From Protonemura montana (lineage: Eukaryota; Arthropoda; Insecta; Plecoptera; Nemouridae), in contig OX387602.1 of the NCBI GenBank assembly GCA_947568835.1, forward strand, positions 16,977,021 to 17,041,020: a stretch of DNA of 64,000 nt, in the 5' to 3' direction. Below the pieces are notes generated by a model, which searched no databases, was not told the DNA's origin, and saw only the letters and a list, made by a program, of their open reading frames with translations. This document shows positions 48,101 to 58,652 of this stretch, one piece after another. Each line of letters opens with the position of its first letter. The stretch's first letter is position 1. The translations under genes were made by a program, and so were the position numbers.

Positions 48101-48863
48101 ATTTCAGAAGTCAAATCCAAAAGCTGACAACCATGTGAAATGATTTAAAGCATAGATTTAAATTGCAAAAGGGGTTGGATTGTTTCGCTCGCTACGCTCA
48201 TCAAACACATACCATTTCAATGTTTTAATGTCGAATACGATACGGGAAAAATAACTTCAATAACCACAATTAAAAGGTCAAATTAAGTTGCAGGAGGCAT
48301 TTTGCATTACATGCATGCTCCCTTATGATATCAGCGATCAGAGGTGGCGGAGCAGCGATCATATTTCAGAGATCAGCCAGATCAGCGAACTCCAGTCTGC
48401 TAGAGCCTTTCTTGCAGTCTGCATACCTACCGATGATTTTGCATATATATGAGTTGCAAATTTTAGATGGTAAATAAAATAAAAAAAACAACAAGAGGTT
48501 CATGGTTCATGGCACGCTGTGTTCTAATTCATGAATGGTCGAAACGGACTTGTCAATTTTTCATTTTGCAAATTCTATGGCATTTTAAAAACATACATAA
48601 TTCAAGATTCAATCAAGATTTCCTACTATCACGAACTTCATACTTAAAACTCGTTTCCATCTTTCTTCTCATGTAAAACAAAACATTTTTCGACCGACCC
48701 ATCACGCTTAATTTAAAAAAAATGGAGCTCTCAAGGTAAGATTCTTGCTCTCGTAGGCGAGAACTAATACATTCTTTTGGTGTTTGTTTCGATATTTGAT
48801 CATAAAGACGATCACAGAGAAGAAATTTGAAGAAGAATGTAAACTGTGAAGCATTAATTTTTA
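48101..48863. other. DNA before LINE ORF1, possibly LINE 5' UTR
   Basis: AT-rich with a cluster of GATCAG-like hexamers at about 48330-48390. The 5' boundary of the retrotransposon is not visible. Confidence 0.4.
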
Positions 48864-50549
48864 ATGAAGATGACGGATGGTGATGGAAGTGCATCTGCAA
48901 TGGTTAAAGATATCGAACTTTTAAGTGTTATAGAGCTCAAGGCTGAACTGGACAAAAGGGGTGAGTCTAAAGTGGGTTTAAAGGCAGTTCTACTTGAAAG
49001 GTTGAGAAATATCTTATCACAAGATCTTGACAGATCTGTAGAAGAAATGTTAGCGGCAACACCTTGCTCTGAATGTGAGCAATGTGCAGTTTGGAAACGG
49101 CTAGCTGATAATACCGAGCGTGAACTGCAAACTACAAGACGCCTTATTAACGAGATGGAATTACGCTTCAAATTAGTCGAAGAATCTAGTCATCAAAAGC
49201 AAGTTTCGTATGCTAGTATAGTTCGAAATTGTGTCAAAGATGGCGGGAAATTTGATTACTCAAAACATGAAGCAACGAATGGGAAGTTTGAATCACCAAC
49301 TGACGACGAAGTATACGATGTAGACGATGTAGACGAAGATGTCCATGAAGCAAACGATCGGCGATCTGACGATTCTAAGTTCGTTAGCTTCCCGTCACTG
49401 GTTAAAGAACTAAATAAGCAGAAGAATCAAGTGAGTGGTGATCAGAGAGGGAGCTGGTATGATGTCACCAGAAAAAAGTGGAAATCTACACAACGGAAAA
49501 CTAAACACTTTGGATTTGTGGGTGATTCTCCGACCATACCCACAAGTGAAGATGGACCGCTCGATAAGACTTTAAAACGGCACATGGATACACCTCAACT
49601 GGTCGTTCATGAACTAATGGGAGATCTGTTCAGCCAGACAGATGCGTCCTATTCCCTCGGCCACTGTGTGTCCGAGGACATGCTCATGTCCCGCGGAATA
49701 GCGAAAGAGTTCAAATCTCGATTTGGTAGATTAGATGAGCTCATGGCCCAGAAGAAAAAGGTAGGGGAAGTGGCGGTTCTGAAGGAAGGATGTCGATACG
49801 TCTACTACTTGATAACCAAGAAACTAGCATGTGAAAAACCGAATATGCAGGACTTCATTAAAGCTGTGGAAGCCATGAAGAATCATGGTCTAAAGAACAA
49901 TGTGAATAAAATAGGAATACCTCGTTTAGGTAGCGGTCTGGACCGCTTGGAATGGAGGGCAGTCAAAGCAGCTATTGAGAAAACCTACGAACATAGCCAG
50001 GTGGAAATCATAGCCTTCCATCTACCGCCACCCACTATCAAGCGATCGAGCCTAGTGATTGGTGACTCGCTACTCCGCCATGCAGCTACAGAGATCCGCA
50101 TAGGAGGAGTTGGTACAGCAGTCTTCCCAGGAATAAGAATGGGTGAGATATCGAAAAGACTCCATTACCTAAAAATGCAAGGTGAGAGATTCAGCTCGAT
50201 AGTAATCCATGCAGGGACTAACAACGTTTTAAGAGCTAGATCCCCATGCGAAATAGCCAATGACCTGAAGACCGTGATAGAGGAGGGAAAAACACTGTTC
50301 CCCTCAGCCAACTGGGCCGTCAGCGGGGTTCTGTATAGGAGAGATGTTCAAGACAGGTTTATCCAAGCAATCAATCAATGCATAGAATCAGCATGCCAGG
50401 AACAGGGATGGAGGTACGTTGATCCAAACTGCTGGGTCAATAACGATGACCTGACAGTGGACGGACTCCACTTGAATCGAGCAGGATCAAGGAAGCTGGG
50501 AACGCTAATGACCAAAGTAGCTAAATCTCTCAAGAACCAGGGAAACTAA
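48864..50549 (+). CDS. LINE ORF1: SAP - macrodomain (TARG1-like) - SGNH hydrolase
   Basis: 561 residues, uninterrupted, ATG at 48864. A SAP-like helix-turn-helix DNA-binding segment covers about residues 19-52. A Cys cluster CSECEQC lies at 68-74, followed by a likely coiled coil to about 112 and an acidic linker near 150-170. Residues about 245-397 match the macrodomain of TARG1/OARD1, the ADP-ribosyl-glutamate hydrolase: GDLF, CVSEDMLMSRGIA, GEVAVLK, YYLITKK, GSGLDRLEW. Lys319 and Asp360 correspond to the catalytic Lys and Asp of TARG1 and have the same 41-residue spacing. Residues about 395-558 form an SGNH/GDSL hydrolase with Ser402 in GDSL, HAGTNN at 449-454 and Asp533/His536 in DGLHLN. 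Esterase domains are known in CR1/L2-type ORF1 proteins; a TARG1-type macrodomain is not something I know from LINEs. Confidence 0.9.
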   Translation: MKMTDGDGSASAMVKDIELLSVIELKAELDKRGESKVGLKAVLLERLRNILSQDLDRSVEEMLAATPCSECEQCAVWKRLADNTERELQTTRRLINEMELRFKLVEESSHQKQVSYASIVRNCVKDGGKFDYSKHEATNGKFESPTDDEVYDVDDVDEDVHEANDRRSDDSKFVSFPSLVKELNKQKNQVSGDQRGSWYDVTRKKWKSTQRKTKHFGFVGDSPTIPTSEDGPLDKTLKRHMDTPQLVVHELMGDLFSQTDASYSLGHCVSEDMLMSRGIAKEFKSRFGRLDELMAQKKKVGEVAVLKEGCRYVYYLITKKLACEKPNMQDFIKAVEAMKNHGLKNNVNKIGIPRLGSGLDRLEWRAVKAAIEKTYEHSQVEIIAFHLPPPTIKRSSLVIGDSLLRHAATEIRIGGVGTAVFPGIRMGEISKRLHYLKMQGERFSSIVIHAGTNNVLRARSPCEIANDLKTVIEEGKTLFPSANWAVSGVLYRRDVQDRFIQAINQCIESACQEQGWRYVDPNCWVNNDDLTVDGLHLNRAGSRKLGTLMTKVAKSLKNQGN

Positions 50550-53356
50550 TAGGAAGCAGAGGAATTATCCCCCCCAATTTCAGCATTACAATACTCCAAG
50601 TTAACTGTAGGAGTATTATTAATAAGGGGGTTAAATACCAACATCTGATCGACATCCATAACCCAGATGTGGTAATTGGTACTGAATCGTGGCTGAACGA
50701 AGAAATCTCAGACAACGAAGTATTTGGAAGAGACTACATCGTCCACAGAAGAGACAGAGGAAGCAGAGGAGGAGGCGTCTTCATAGCAGTGAAGTCAACA
50801 CTACCAAACTATGGACTGTGGGTCGACGAGACATACGAAATGATCTCAGTGAAAGTAACTTGGGATAAAGCAAACATACAAATAATTGGTATATATAGAC
50901 CTCCTAGAGAGGACTTAAGGATTATAGATAAACTTGATATGTACCTGAGGGACCGTAGCTATAACGGAAATTGTACTACTGTGATAGGCGGAGATTTAAA
51001 TATGCCAAAGTTAAAATGGGATGGAACCATATTAGGGAGTAAGGGAGAACAAGACTTGTTGACAGAATTTATACACAACAATGATTTGGTGCAGGCCGTT
51101 CAGGAAGGGACCAGGCAATGCACAGCAGATAAATGTAACTTACTGGACATATTCCTAGTGCACCCACAGGAAGCGATCAAGTATTGTGACACTGTTGACG
51201 GTATTTCCGATCACAAAGCCGTCGTACTAGAAATCCGGGTTGGTGGGGAAGGGGGGGTCACGAAGACTAGAGCCCCAAAAATAATTAAACAATACAAAAA
51301 TGCAGATGTCCAGGGAATTAGAAACTATCTTGCACATTCATTTAATGACTGGATGTCCTTAGAGACGGATGATGTAGAGGATTATTGGCGGGAATTTAAA
51401 ATCATTGTAAAAATGGCAGAAAAGGAGTTCATCCCAACTAAAAGGTTGCAACGCAATCCTGACCCTATCTATTATACTACAAAAATAAAGTTGCTGAAGA
51501 GAAAATGTGCTAGGCTTTAGAGAAATAGGAAATTTAATAGCATTGTATTCAAGGAAAAATCCCAAGAACTATTTAGACTTAAGAAGGTAGCACTAAACAG
51601 CTATATGAAGAATTTACTAGAGAAAGAAGGAGAAGGACAAGTCTGGAATAAATTTTATAAATACATAAACCAAAAGAAGGGAAGCGTTAACAAGATACCC
51701 ATGCTAGTGAAAAACAATGTACAGGCAATCTCAGATCTAGAAATAGCGGCAATGTTAAACTCACAGTATGCAAGCGTGTTCGGAGAGAGAGAGAAATTTG
51801 ACAGTAGTCAGGTAAAGAATGGAGAAGGTGAAAGTTTTTCAATGAGTTGGGACAGTATATTGAGAGCAGTTCAGGGGCTTAAGAAAAACAGATCCCCCGG
51901 TTTGGACAAAATAAGTAATGACTTCCTTAAACTAGCAAGTAAAGAGATTGCACCTTATCTACTGATACTATTCCAAATCTCCATAAGCTACCACCAAATA
52001 CCATTAGATTGGAAACAAGCGTGTATTATTCCCATACACAAAGCAGGGAGCAAAGACAAACCAGAGAACTATAGGCCTATCAGTCTGACAAGTAGTGTGT
52101 GTAAAGTTGTAGAGACCCTAATCTCTAAATATATTCGACACGAGCTCGATACCAAAGGCACACTAGTATCAGCCCAGCATGGATTCAGAAAATCCTACTC
52201 TTGTGATACTCAATTAGCGGGCTTGATCCAAGACTTGACAGACATAGTTGATGGACGAGGGGAAACAGATGCAGTTTTGATTGAATTTTCCAAAGCCTTT
52301 GATGTGGTTCCCCATAAGAGACTCGTAGAAAAAATTAACAGACTGGGAATTGATGAAAAAATTGTCACCTGGATCGATGAATGGCTAACTGGTAGAACAC
52401 AGAGAGTCAAAGTAGGAGAAAATTACTCTGACGAGCTTCAGGTTACGTCAGGAGTCCCACAAGGGAGCGTATTAGGCCCGCTACTGTTTATTATTTTTAT
52501 CAATGATATAGGTGACAATATAAACTGTAAAATCAGATTATTTGCTGACGATTGCATACTATACAGTGAAATCAAGGACAGTGATGACTCCCATAAATTC
52601 CAAAGGAATATACATGAGATCGAAAAGTGGGTTGGAAAGAACAAAATGAAACTTAACTCCACCAAGAGTCAATTGATAAAATTTACGAACAAAAAGAAAG
52701 CCAATTTTTATCAATATATGCTTAATGACGCAGTACTACAATATGTAGACAAATGTAAATACTTGGGAGTACACATCACAAACAATCTACACTGGAAAGA
52801 ACACATAACCACTACAATTAAAAAAGGAAACAGTAAATTGAGCTTTGTAATGAGACACCTTAAGAAAACTAGTTGGGAAGTGCGAGAGAAAGCCTACACA
52901 AGTATAGTCAGACCTACGCTAGAATATGCTGCTATCATATGGGATCCTTACACACAGCAGCTCTCAAAAGCAATTGAAAGGGTTCAAAGACAAGCGGCAA
53001 GGCACGTACTTCGAAAATACGGTCCGAGGCAAAGTCCAACAGAAATGATTGCAGACTTGGGATGGGAATCGCTTAAACAGAGACGAACTGAGGCGAAACT
53101 GAACGGCTTGTACAAATCAGTTGTGGGGTATAAGTCCTGGGGAGATATTGCTAGGAGGCTGGAGACAGCACAAGACCGCGGAAGATCGGACCACCCTAAG
53201 AAGATGCTGGAAAGGGGCTACAACACAGATATAGGAAAATACTCCTTTCTAGCAGTCAGTGTACGTGCATGGAATCGTCTCCCAAGGGAATTAGTGGATC
53301 CCATAGCAGATAATGTCAACAAATTTAAAACCCAAATTAAAATTCTAAAATTCTAA
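50525..53356 (+). pseudogene. LINE ORF2: APE endonuclease and reverse transcriptase, one stop
   Basis: The frame opens after a TAA at 50522, overlaps the ORF1 stop, and has no ATG before the endonuclease starts near 50582 (ITILQVNCRS). Endonuclease blocks: GTESWL, GIYRPP, GGDLNMP and SDHKAVVLEI. An amber codon at 51518-51520 interrupts the frame; reading continues in the same frame. The reverse transcriptase follows with the fingers block NYRPISLTS, HGFRKSYSCDTQL, motif B SGVPQGSVLGPLLF, and motif C LFADDCILY. Motif A reads LIEFSKAFD, with Glu (52283-52285) where the catalytic Asp normally stands. A C-terminal segment with KYLGVHI, EYAAIIWDPYT and VRAWNRLP is complete. Probably inactive in cis. 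Confidence 0.93.
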
Positions 53357-53436
53357 AATTGTAATTGTACTTAGAGATGATATTAAGATGTTTGTAACCG
53401 AGTATAACATGTAACTCAAAACAAATGTATAAATAA

Positions 53437-53472
<36 letters not shown>
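53437..53472. repeat. (ATT)n tail of the LINE
   Basis: About twelve ATT units directly behind AATAAATT, the kind of simple-repeat 3' end used by CR1/L2-like elements. Confidence 0.9.
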
Positions 53473-53770
53473 ATTATTACAATAAAATACTTTCATCTTC
53501 AACGCAACTCAAACTGTGTCGCGAAGTCCTAGTTTCAATAGTAAAGAAGTTTGTATAATTGTAAGTAGTTAGTTATAGCGCAGGTTATAGGTTATTAGTA
53601 GTTTTCATAATAATAATATAACACCTGAATCCTGTTTGTGAAAAAGTAATATTATAATAATATAATAATATACATTATACAATATACAATATAATTATAT
53701 TTATTTTTGATATAATTATATATTATTATGGTACATGAGTTAAGTGGTTGTTTTCAGAGCCATGGTTTGA

Positions 53771-53977
53771 TGTTATGATGTGTTTTTCGGTTTTGCTCTG
53801 CGTTGAAGAGGTTTGCGGCCCTAGAAAGGGTATCACGTCTCGACGTTTCGACATCTTCAGGATCTTCATCTTCATTCTCCTGAAGATGACGAGCCGTGCC
53901 TTGTCGAAACGTCGAGATCCTTTCCAGGGCCGCAAGCCTCTTCAACGCAGAGCAAAACCAAAAAACACATCATAACA
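53771..53977. repeat. 207-bp fold-back element with hammerhead-like core
   Basis: Arms of about 80 nt (from TGTTATGATGTGTTTTT at 53771 and its complement ending at 53977) match with few mismatches. The central part carries CTGAAGA (53880), a possible stem GACGAG/CTTGTC, GAAA (53906) and GTC (53911), in the order of a hammerhead ribozyme core. The opposite strand has CTGAAGATGTCGAAACGTC. Such motifs are known from Penelope-like elements and retrozymes in animals. Confidence 0.75.
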
Positions 53978-54912
53978 TATTATGGTATATATGCTTTAAT
54001 ATTTATGATTATAAACAAATGGCTTGAACTTTTCCAATACAAGTTTGGATGGGCTTCTTGTTTTAGCTCTACCGATTTTATCTTGAAAGCTGGTAGTAGT
54101 CCACACCCTTCATATTAAAATAATTATATACATTTATTTCCTATTGAATTGGGGATAGAATACGTGTCATGTGTATTTTTTATGTTTCGAGCTAAGGTTA
54201 GGTTAGGTATTAGTAAATTACCGACAAGTTTAAATTATACACAGTTATATTCGAATATCTGCACCACATCAATTTTTCGAAGTTCATTGTCATCGTTCAT
54301 TTTGCAATCGCCTCGAAGGTATGCAACCTGTGGTGCATGAAAGAACTCAGGGAAGTAGACCTTTTAAAAGCCGGGGCCGCACAAGTAGGTATCTCTCACA
54401 TATTCATCTTATATATTATCACATTTTTATCACATATTCATCTTTGCATCATTCGCAACGATCTTACAAAGTGTTACAATCAGCTTGTGTAAAGTGACAT
54501 AGTTATTATAATTCCCACAGTGATTTTGGATCCAATTTCGTTTCTTTCAACCCTTCTTCATAAAAAAAGGAAAACATCTAAAAGCATCTACTCTTCGACA
54601 TCGAAGCAATAAATGTTATGAAGGGTTATTTTGGTCAGGTTTTAGTGTCAAAAGTTAAAACTGCTTCAGCACAAAAATAAGTATAACTTGCTTATCAAGC
54701 AACCTAGAAGATCGATATTTATTTGTCGTACACCTAGCAGCCAGCGTTGCAACTATAAATTGTTAGGCATAGCAACAAAATAACGAATTCATTTAACAAA
54801 AATTTCAACACAGTCGTCACTGTGGTCTTTGCAAATCACTTAGACTTAGCTTTGCAGAGCTAAGCACGAGGTTAAAGTTAAGATAAGGTTACAATTAGGG
54901 ACAAGGTTAGGA

Positions 54913-54961
54913 CTAGGAGCAAGACAAGATTAGTTGGGAACTAATCTTGTCTTGCTCCTAG
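54913..54961. repeat. Perfect 23-bp-stem hairpin with 3-nt loop
   Basis: CTAGGAGCAAGACAAGATT continues to a GGG loop (54936-54938) and returns exactly to 54961. The sequence after it (AGCAAGACAAATATAGTTG) resembles the left arm again, as left by a template switch. Confidence 0.95.
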
Positions 54962-55603
54962 CAAGACAAATATAGTTGAGAAATATAAGTGGTTTGCATT
55001 GCAAAAAAAATGAATACAATTCCCTGACACTTTTACAAAGCTGCTTGTCTAAATAGCTAACCCAACGCACTGTGCTGGAGAGCATTGGAACAAATAAGCA
55101 GCAGCTAGTCAAAAAAGCCAACCTGTTGTATATGAGTCAACAAAGTCGTTTGCTGGGTGCCAGGCGCCGGTGTCTTCACGGCTGCAAGGAAGCCACTGGG
55201 TGTCGAGTTCGACGCCGCCTCCGAGGACTTGACGTATCAATTGATTTAGTAATGTCACATATTTTGCCAGGGATAATATTTTGAAATTAGTAACATACTA
55301 ATAATGTTGTGCAAATGCAATAAAAATTGCAATGAGAATGCAATGCTCTCGGTAATGTAAATAATGTGTTTTACTTTCAAAATTGCGTCTTTTGTTATGA
55401 ATTGTGTCTCGAAGTCTAAATCAAGACACTACTAGCAATTCCCACGCGTACACACTTCTGAGTCAGTGTATTATTATTATTATTATTAAGGTGTTGATAT
55501 CTCCTTGTGTGGGTATCATGTGTTGTCACTGGTGTACCTCAATAACAGGCCTCGTTAACGATGGGGGTGCCAGGCAGGATAATCAAAACCCGTCTTCAAT
55601 TGT

Positions 55604-55615
55604 GGTGGAGGTGCC
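55604..55615 (+). repeat. GGTGGAGGTGCC core copy 5
   Basis: Exact 12-mer, same orientation as the other copies. Confidence 0.6.
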
Positions 55616-56343
55616 GTGACCCATCAAGGTACTCGATCGAGTATTAAAATATAGACCGCCAATTAAATATACTTTATCACAGGCTTTTATTACAAAGAGA
55701 TATACAATTCTCACAATAAAATAGGCGATTATCTTTGAAAAAAAGAGTTGATTTTTGGGAATGTTCAGTTTCTTTGAAAGGTTATGTGATCGTGAAAATG
55801 ATCTACCACTTTGAGGGCTTGGACTAAATGCTGATTTGCAAATTGAAGAAATGCGGGGAGGTAGAAAATGGAATCAATATTTTGAGACTAAAACCGTTTT
55901 TTTAAGAGGAAATTTCTTTCTTTTTGGATTATATGGCTACTAATTCGCAGAAAAATAGGAAATTCAGATTATTTCTTGGAAAAAAAACCATGTAAGCTCG
56001 GTTTGCTTTTCGTCTGTTTTGAAAGGTTTCTAACACTTAAACTACCAAATTAAAAAATAACTGAGAATTTTAAGTAAAGATATGATGGTAAAATATAAGT
56101 TTTGGGGATTTTGATAAATCAGTTACACTTCCAAGTTGAGGTTAATAAGAATGAAATACCATGGTGGGTTCGCCTGAATGATCATGGTGTAAGTACCTAG
56201 AAAAAAAAATTCATTGCAAGAACCCACCCAGAGAGGATCAAATCTCTCAAATCACACAACTTAAAGTAAGGGCATTTGACCGAACCAAATTACAGACAGA
56301 ATGCCAACCGTATAACACAGGTGAAGCTAATCCAGCGTAATTT

Positions 56344-56667
56344 TCATTCTGGTTTCATCGAGTAAACTCCTCGCTGGTAGTTGCTCGGGGAGTTGGACAC
56401 AGAATAGTGGATGCCAGGACCAGCGGCACTGCCTAGATGGCTGCCCAAGTGAGTGGCCACGTAATTGCCCAGGTGGCTGCCGACGTTGCTGCGCATGGCC
56501 AACGAGCTGCGCACGGAGAAGTTGTCGGAGCGCGCGCTGCCTTCGACAGTATTGCCAACTGCCGGCTGCGTACGCAGATTCATGTCTCGCGCTACAGCGT
56601 GGACGTAGGAGATGTGAGGTCTTGTCGCAGGGTTGGCTACAATGCATGAGCCCACTAGCGCGCGTAG
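56344..56667 (-). CDS. NEK7: NEK6/7 exon 5 and C-terminal tail
   Basis: Acceptor TTTCGAGCAG placed so that SDE joins LRALVGSCI as in NEK7. The kinase fold ends near residue 290 ([11 protein letters not shown]); about 75 further residues carry a repeated SHLG motif and end in YSMKPE before TGA at 56346-56344. Confidence 0.9.
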   Translation of the reverse strand, partial: LRALVGSCIVANPATRPHISYVHAVARDMNLRTQPAVGNTVEGSARSDNFSVRSSLAMRSNVGSHLGNYVATHLGSHLGSAAGPGIHYSVSNSPSNYQRGVYSMKPE

Positions 56668-57826
56668 CTGCTCGAAAGAAACAGAAACCACCACATTGAA
56701 AAACTGAGAGGATTTTTCAGGCATGGCACTGATATATCCAATCGCAACTGCCCACTGGGCTCTGGAACTTCAATTTTTAAACTAAAATCTAAACTTTGAG
56801 ACCTTTGGGTTGTGACTGATAACAGAAGACCTTATCCGCACCAGAAAATTGTACCAAAGATGCGCAAAGTTGTTTTGAATATTTTGCAAGCATTGCAAGC
56901 ATTTATAATTTAATTCAGATTTCAATGCGCCCAAGTTATTTCATTAATTGGGTGTGACTTCCCTTGAGGTAAAAGAGTATCATATGTACAAAGGTTGCTA
57001 TTTCCTACTATGGGTTTTTCTAATTCTCTATTTCTGACTTCTGATCCTTGTTATGAAGCTACTTATTCGTACAGCTTTAAAGTCTGCAGGTTAACTTACT
57101 TCGTCTGAGTAAATGTCCGAGGGGATAGGTGCGTACTGGCATTGCTCGATCCTCTTGCAGAGAATGTGCAAGTTCATTTTCTCCCCATAGAATGGGGACA
57201 GCAAGGCGGCCATCTGAAATAAGCGAACGCTTGCTTTCTTAGTACGATGACATTCGCCTGGGCTTTCTTCTGTATCCGATACTGGGAAGAAGCATTTATT
57301 TTTTAGGATCACTGTCTATTGCAATAGGTAGTACAGCGCTAACATCTTCATTACATTTGCAAGAAAGTGATGATTTACCTCGTAGAGAATGCATCCAACC
57401 GACCAAATGTCGCTCTTGTTGTTGTATCCTTGCTCGCGCAGTCGCTCAGGACTCATATAGTACGGCGTGCCAACTAGGGACACAGCGGCCGTCGTCTTCG
57501 AACTGAAGAACCTGCCCAGACCAAGGTCTCCAAGCTTGACCACCCCTTGCCCTGTGATGAACACGTTGGCCGGCTTGATATCTGCAAAGACCAGCGCCCA
57601 GATTTGGGTCACGTCACTTCTAGCAATGTAGACATAACCGATGATCAAACAATGTGCATTGCTTGTTTCTAAGATTCCGTAAACGGGATGTGGGCGATGC
57701 ACAATATCGACGATTCATTACACAAAGACGATTGAAATGTTCTTACAGGCCACATCGCTTACTAAACCTAACCCTAACTGGCCTAACTCGCTCCAGCTAA
57801 ATGACAATTTTTCTCAAATCTAAAAC

Positions 57827-57862
<36 letters not shown>

Positions 57863-58652
57863 ACCTACCCCTATGCATGATGCGTCGCGAGTGCATGTGC
57901 TCCAGCGCGCTGCACAGCTGAACAAAGTACTTCCAGATCGTCTTCTCCGGGATCAGGCGGCGCTGCTTGCGGAAGTGTTTGATCATCCGGGAAAGGTCCC
58001 CGGCGTCAGCCAGCTCCAGGACGATGTATAGGTCGTTTTCCTGGATGAACGAGGCGATGTACCGGATCACGTTTGGGTGGTCCAGTTGCTGGAACAGATA
58101 GGATAATCGTTCTTGAAGTGTATGAAAGATGATTAAAACGGGCCATCGGAAATGCCAAATCTAATTCAAGGATTAAAAAAGTTTGATATTGTACCCACTT
58201 TTATGTGATCAAATACAGTTCTATAAACAGAAATTTGAAAAAATGCAGTTTAGTTGTAGGACGAGAACAATCTTTTCCCCTACAAAAGCGTTAAAAATAT
58301 CAGGCTAAAACAAATTACCCATTTTCGGTATGATCAATGCTTCTTTAAACGTATAAATCAATCATGGTGGATCACAATGGAGACAGACTTGAGAGTAACT
58401 ATAAAATACCTGCAGCAGGTTGATTTCCTTCATGCAGTCCAGCCTCGCCTTGGAGTCCATCATCTCGAAGATGTGCACCTTCTTGAGGGCCACGACTGCC
58501 CCGTCGACGCGGTTCAGAGCTCTGTACACCACGCTGAATTGTCCCTTGCCAATCTTCTTCTCCATGTCGAAGTTGGACAGCGATTTGTAGCTCGACTCTT
58601 CGACGTCGCTCGAATTCACAGCTAATGCTTGAAGTTCCATACTCGAATTCAT
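56344..58652 (-). CDS. NEK7: NEK6/NEK7-type serine/threonine kinase, five exons
   Basis: NIMA-related kinase that in animals acts in mitotic spindle assembly downstream of NEK9. Exons on the minus strand: 58652-58410, 58088-57869, 57581-57379, 57213-57100, 56667-56344; all GT..AG with matching phase, 1104 nt, 367 residues. Start ATG 58652: the only upstream alternative is TTG and an in-frame TAA stands at 58682. Gly-rich loop GKGQFS at 35-40; catalytic Lys57 (VALKKV); HRD with Asp155 split across exons 2 and 3; DLG (not DFG) at 173-175, typical of NEK6/7; activation-loop Ser189 before GTPYYMSPE, the counterpart of the NEK9-phosphorylated serine. Human NEK6/7 are about 300-313 residues; the extra length is a Ser/Gly/His-rich C-terminal tail after residue 290. 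NEK6 and NEK7 cannot be told apart here. Confidence 0.94.
57100..57213 (-). CDS. NEK7: NEK6/7 exon 4
   Basis: Acceptor GCTTATTTCAG; donor GAA|GTAAGT; 38 codons, phase 0/0. Codes [16 protein letters not shown] and [15 protein letters not shown]. Confidence 0.94.
57379..57581 (-). CDS. NEK7: NEK6/7 exon 3
   Basis: Acceptor GGTCTTTGCAG; donor GAG|GTAAAT. Codes [18 protein letters not shown], the activation loop with [13 protein letters not shown], and [12 protein letters not shown]. Confidence 0.95.
57833..57861. repeat. Poly(A)/(T) tract in NEK intron 2
   Basis: About 28 consecutive A residues on the + strand, a few bases inside the intron donor on the minus strand. Confidence 0.85.
57869..58088 (-). 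CDS. NEK7: NEK6/7 exon 2
   Basis: Acceptor TCTGTTCCAG, donor GGG|GTAGGT; ends in phase 1. Codes [10 protein letters not shown], the hinge [16 protein letters not shown] and the catalytic HR. Confidence 0.93.
58410..58652 (-). CDS. NEK7: NEK6/7 exon 1 (coding)
   Basis: 81 codons: short Ser-rich N-terminus, Gly-rich loop and the VALKKV strand to EINLLQ. Donor CTGCAG|GTATTT. A possible acceptor (CACTAG) directly precedes the ATG, so an upstream non-coding exon is likely. Confidence 0.9.

Larger units (their letters stand above)
48864..53472 (+). mobile_element. Non-LTR retrotransposon (CR1/L2-like), nearly full length
   Basis: Two-ORF LINE: ORF1 (48864-50549), ORF2 (about 50525-53356), a short 3' UTR and a terminal (ATT)n tract (53437-53472). 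APE-type endonuclease, FADD reverse transcriptase and an esterase-bearing ORF1 place it in the CR1/L2/Rex-like part of the Jockey superfamily. The 5' end and target-site duplication were not resolved. Only one stop in ORF2 and an intact ORF1 suggest a young copy. Confidence 0.92.
53978..56343. other. Intergenic DNA between LINE and NEK gene
   Basis: AT-rich, no gene recognised. Contains a perfect 49-bp hairpin (54913-54961), an ATT/ATA-rich microsatellite near 55468-55489, the GGTGGAGGTGCC core copy 5 (55604), and a minus-strand AATAAA at 55691-55686 that may be the kinase poly(A) signal about 650 bp behind its stop. Confidence 0.45.
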
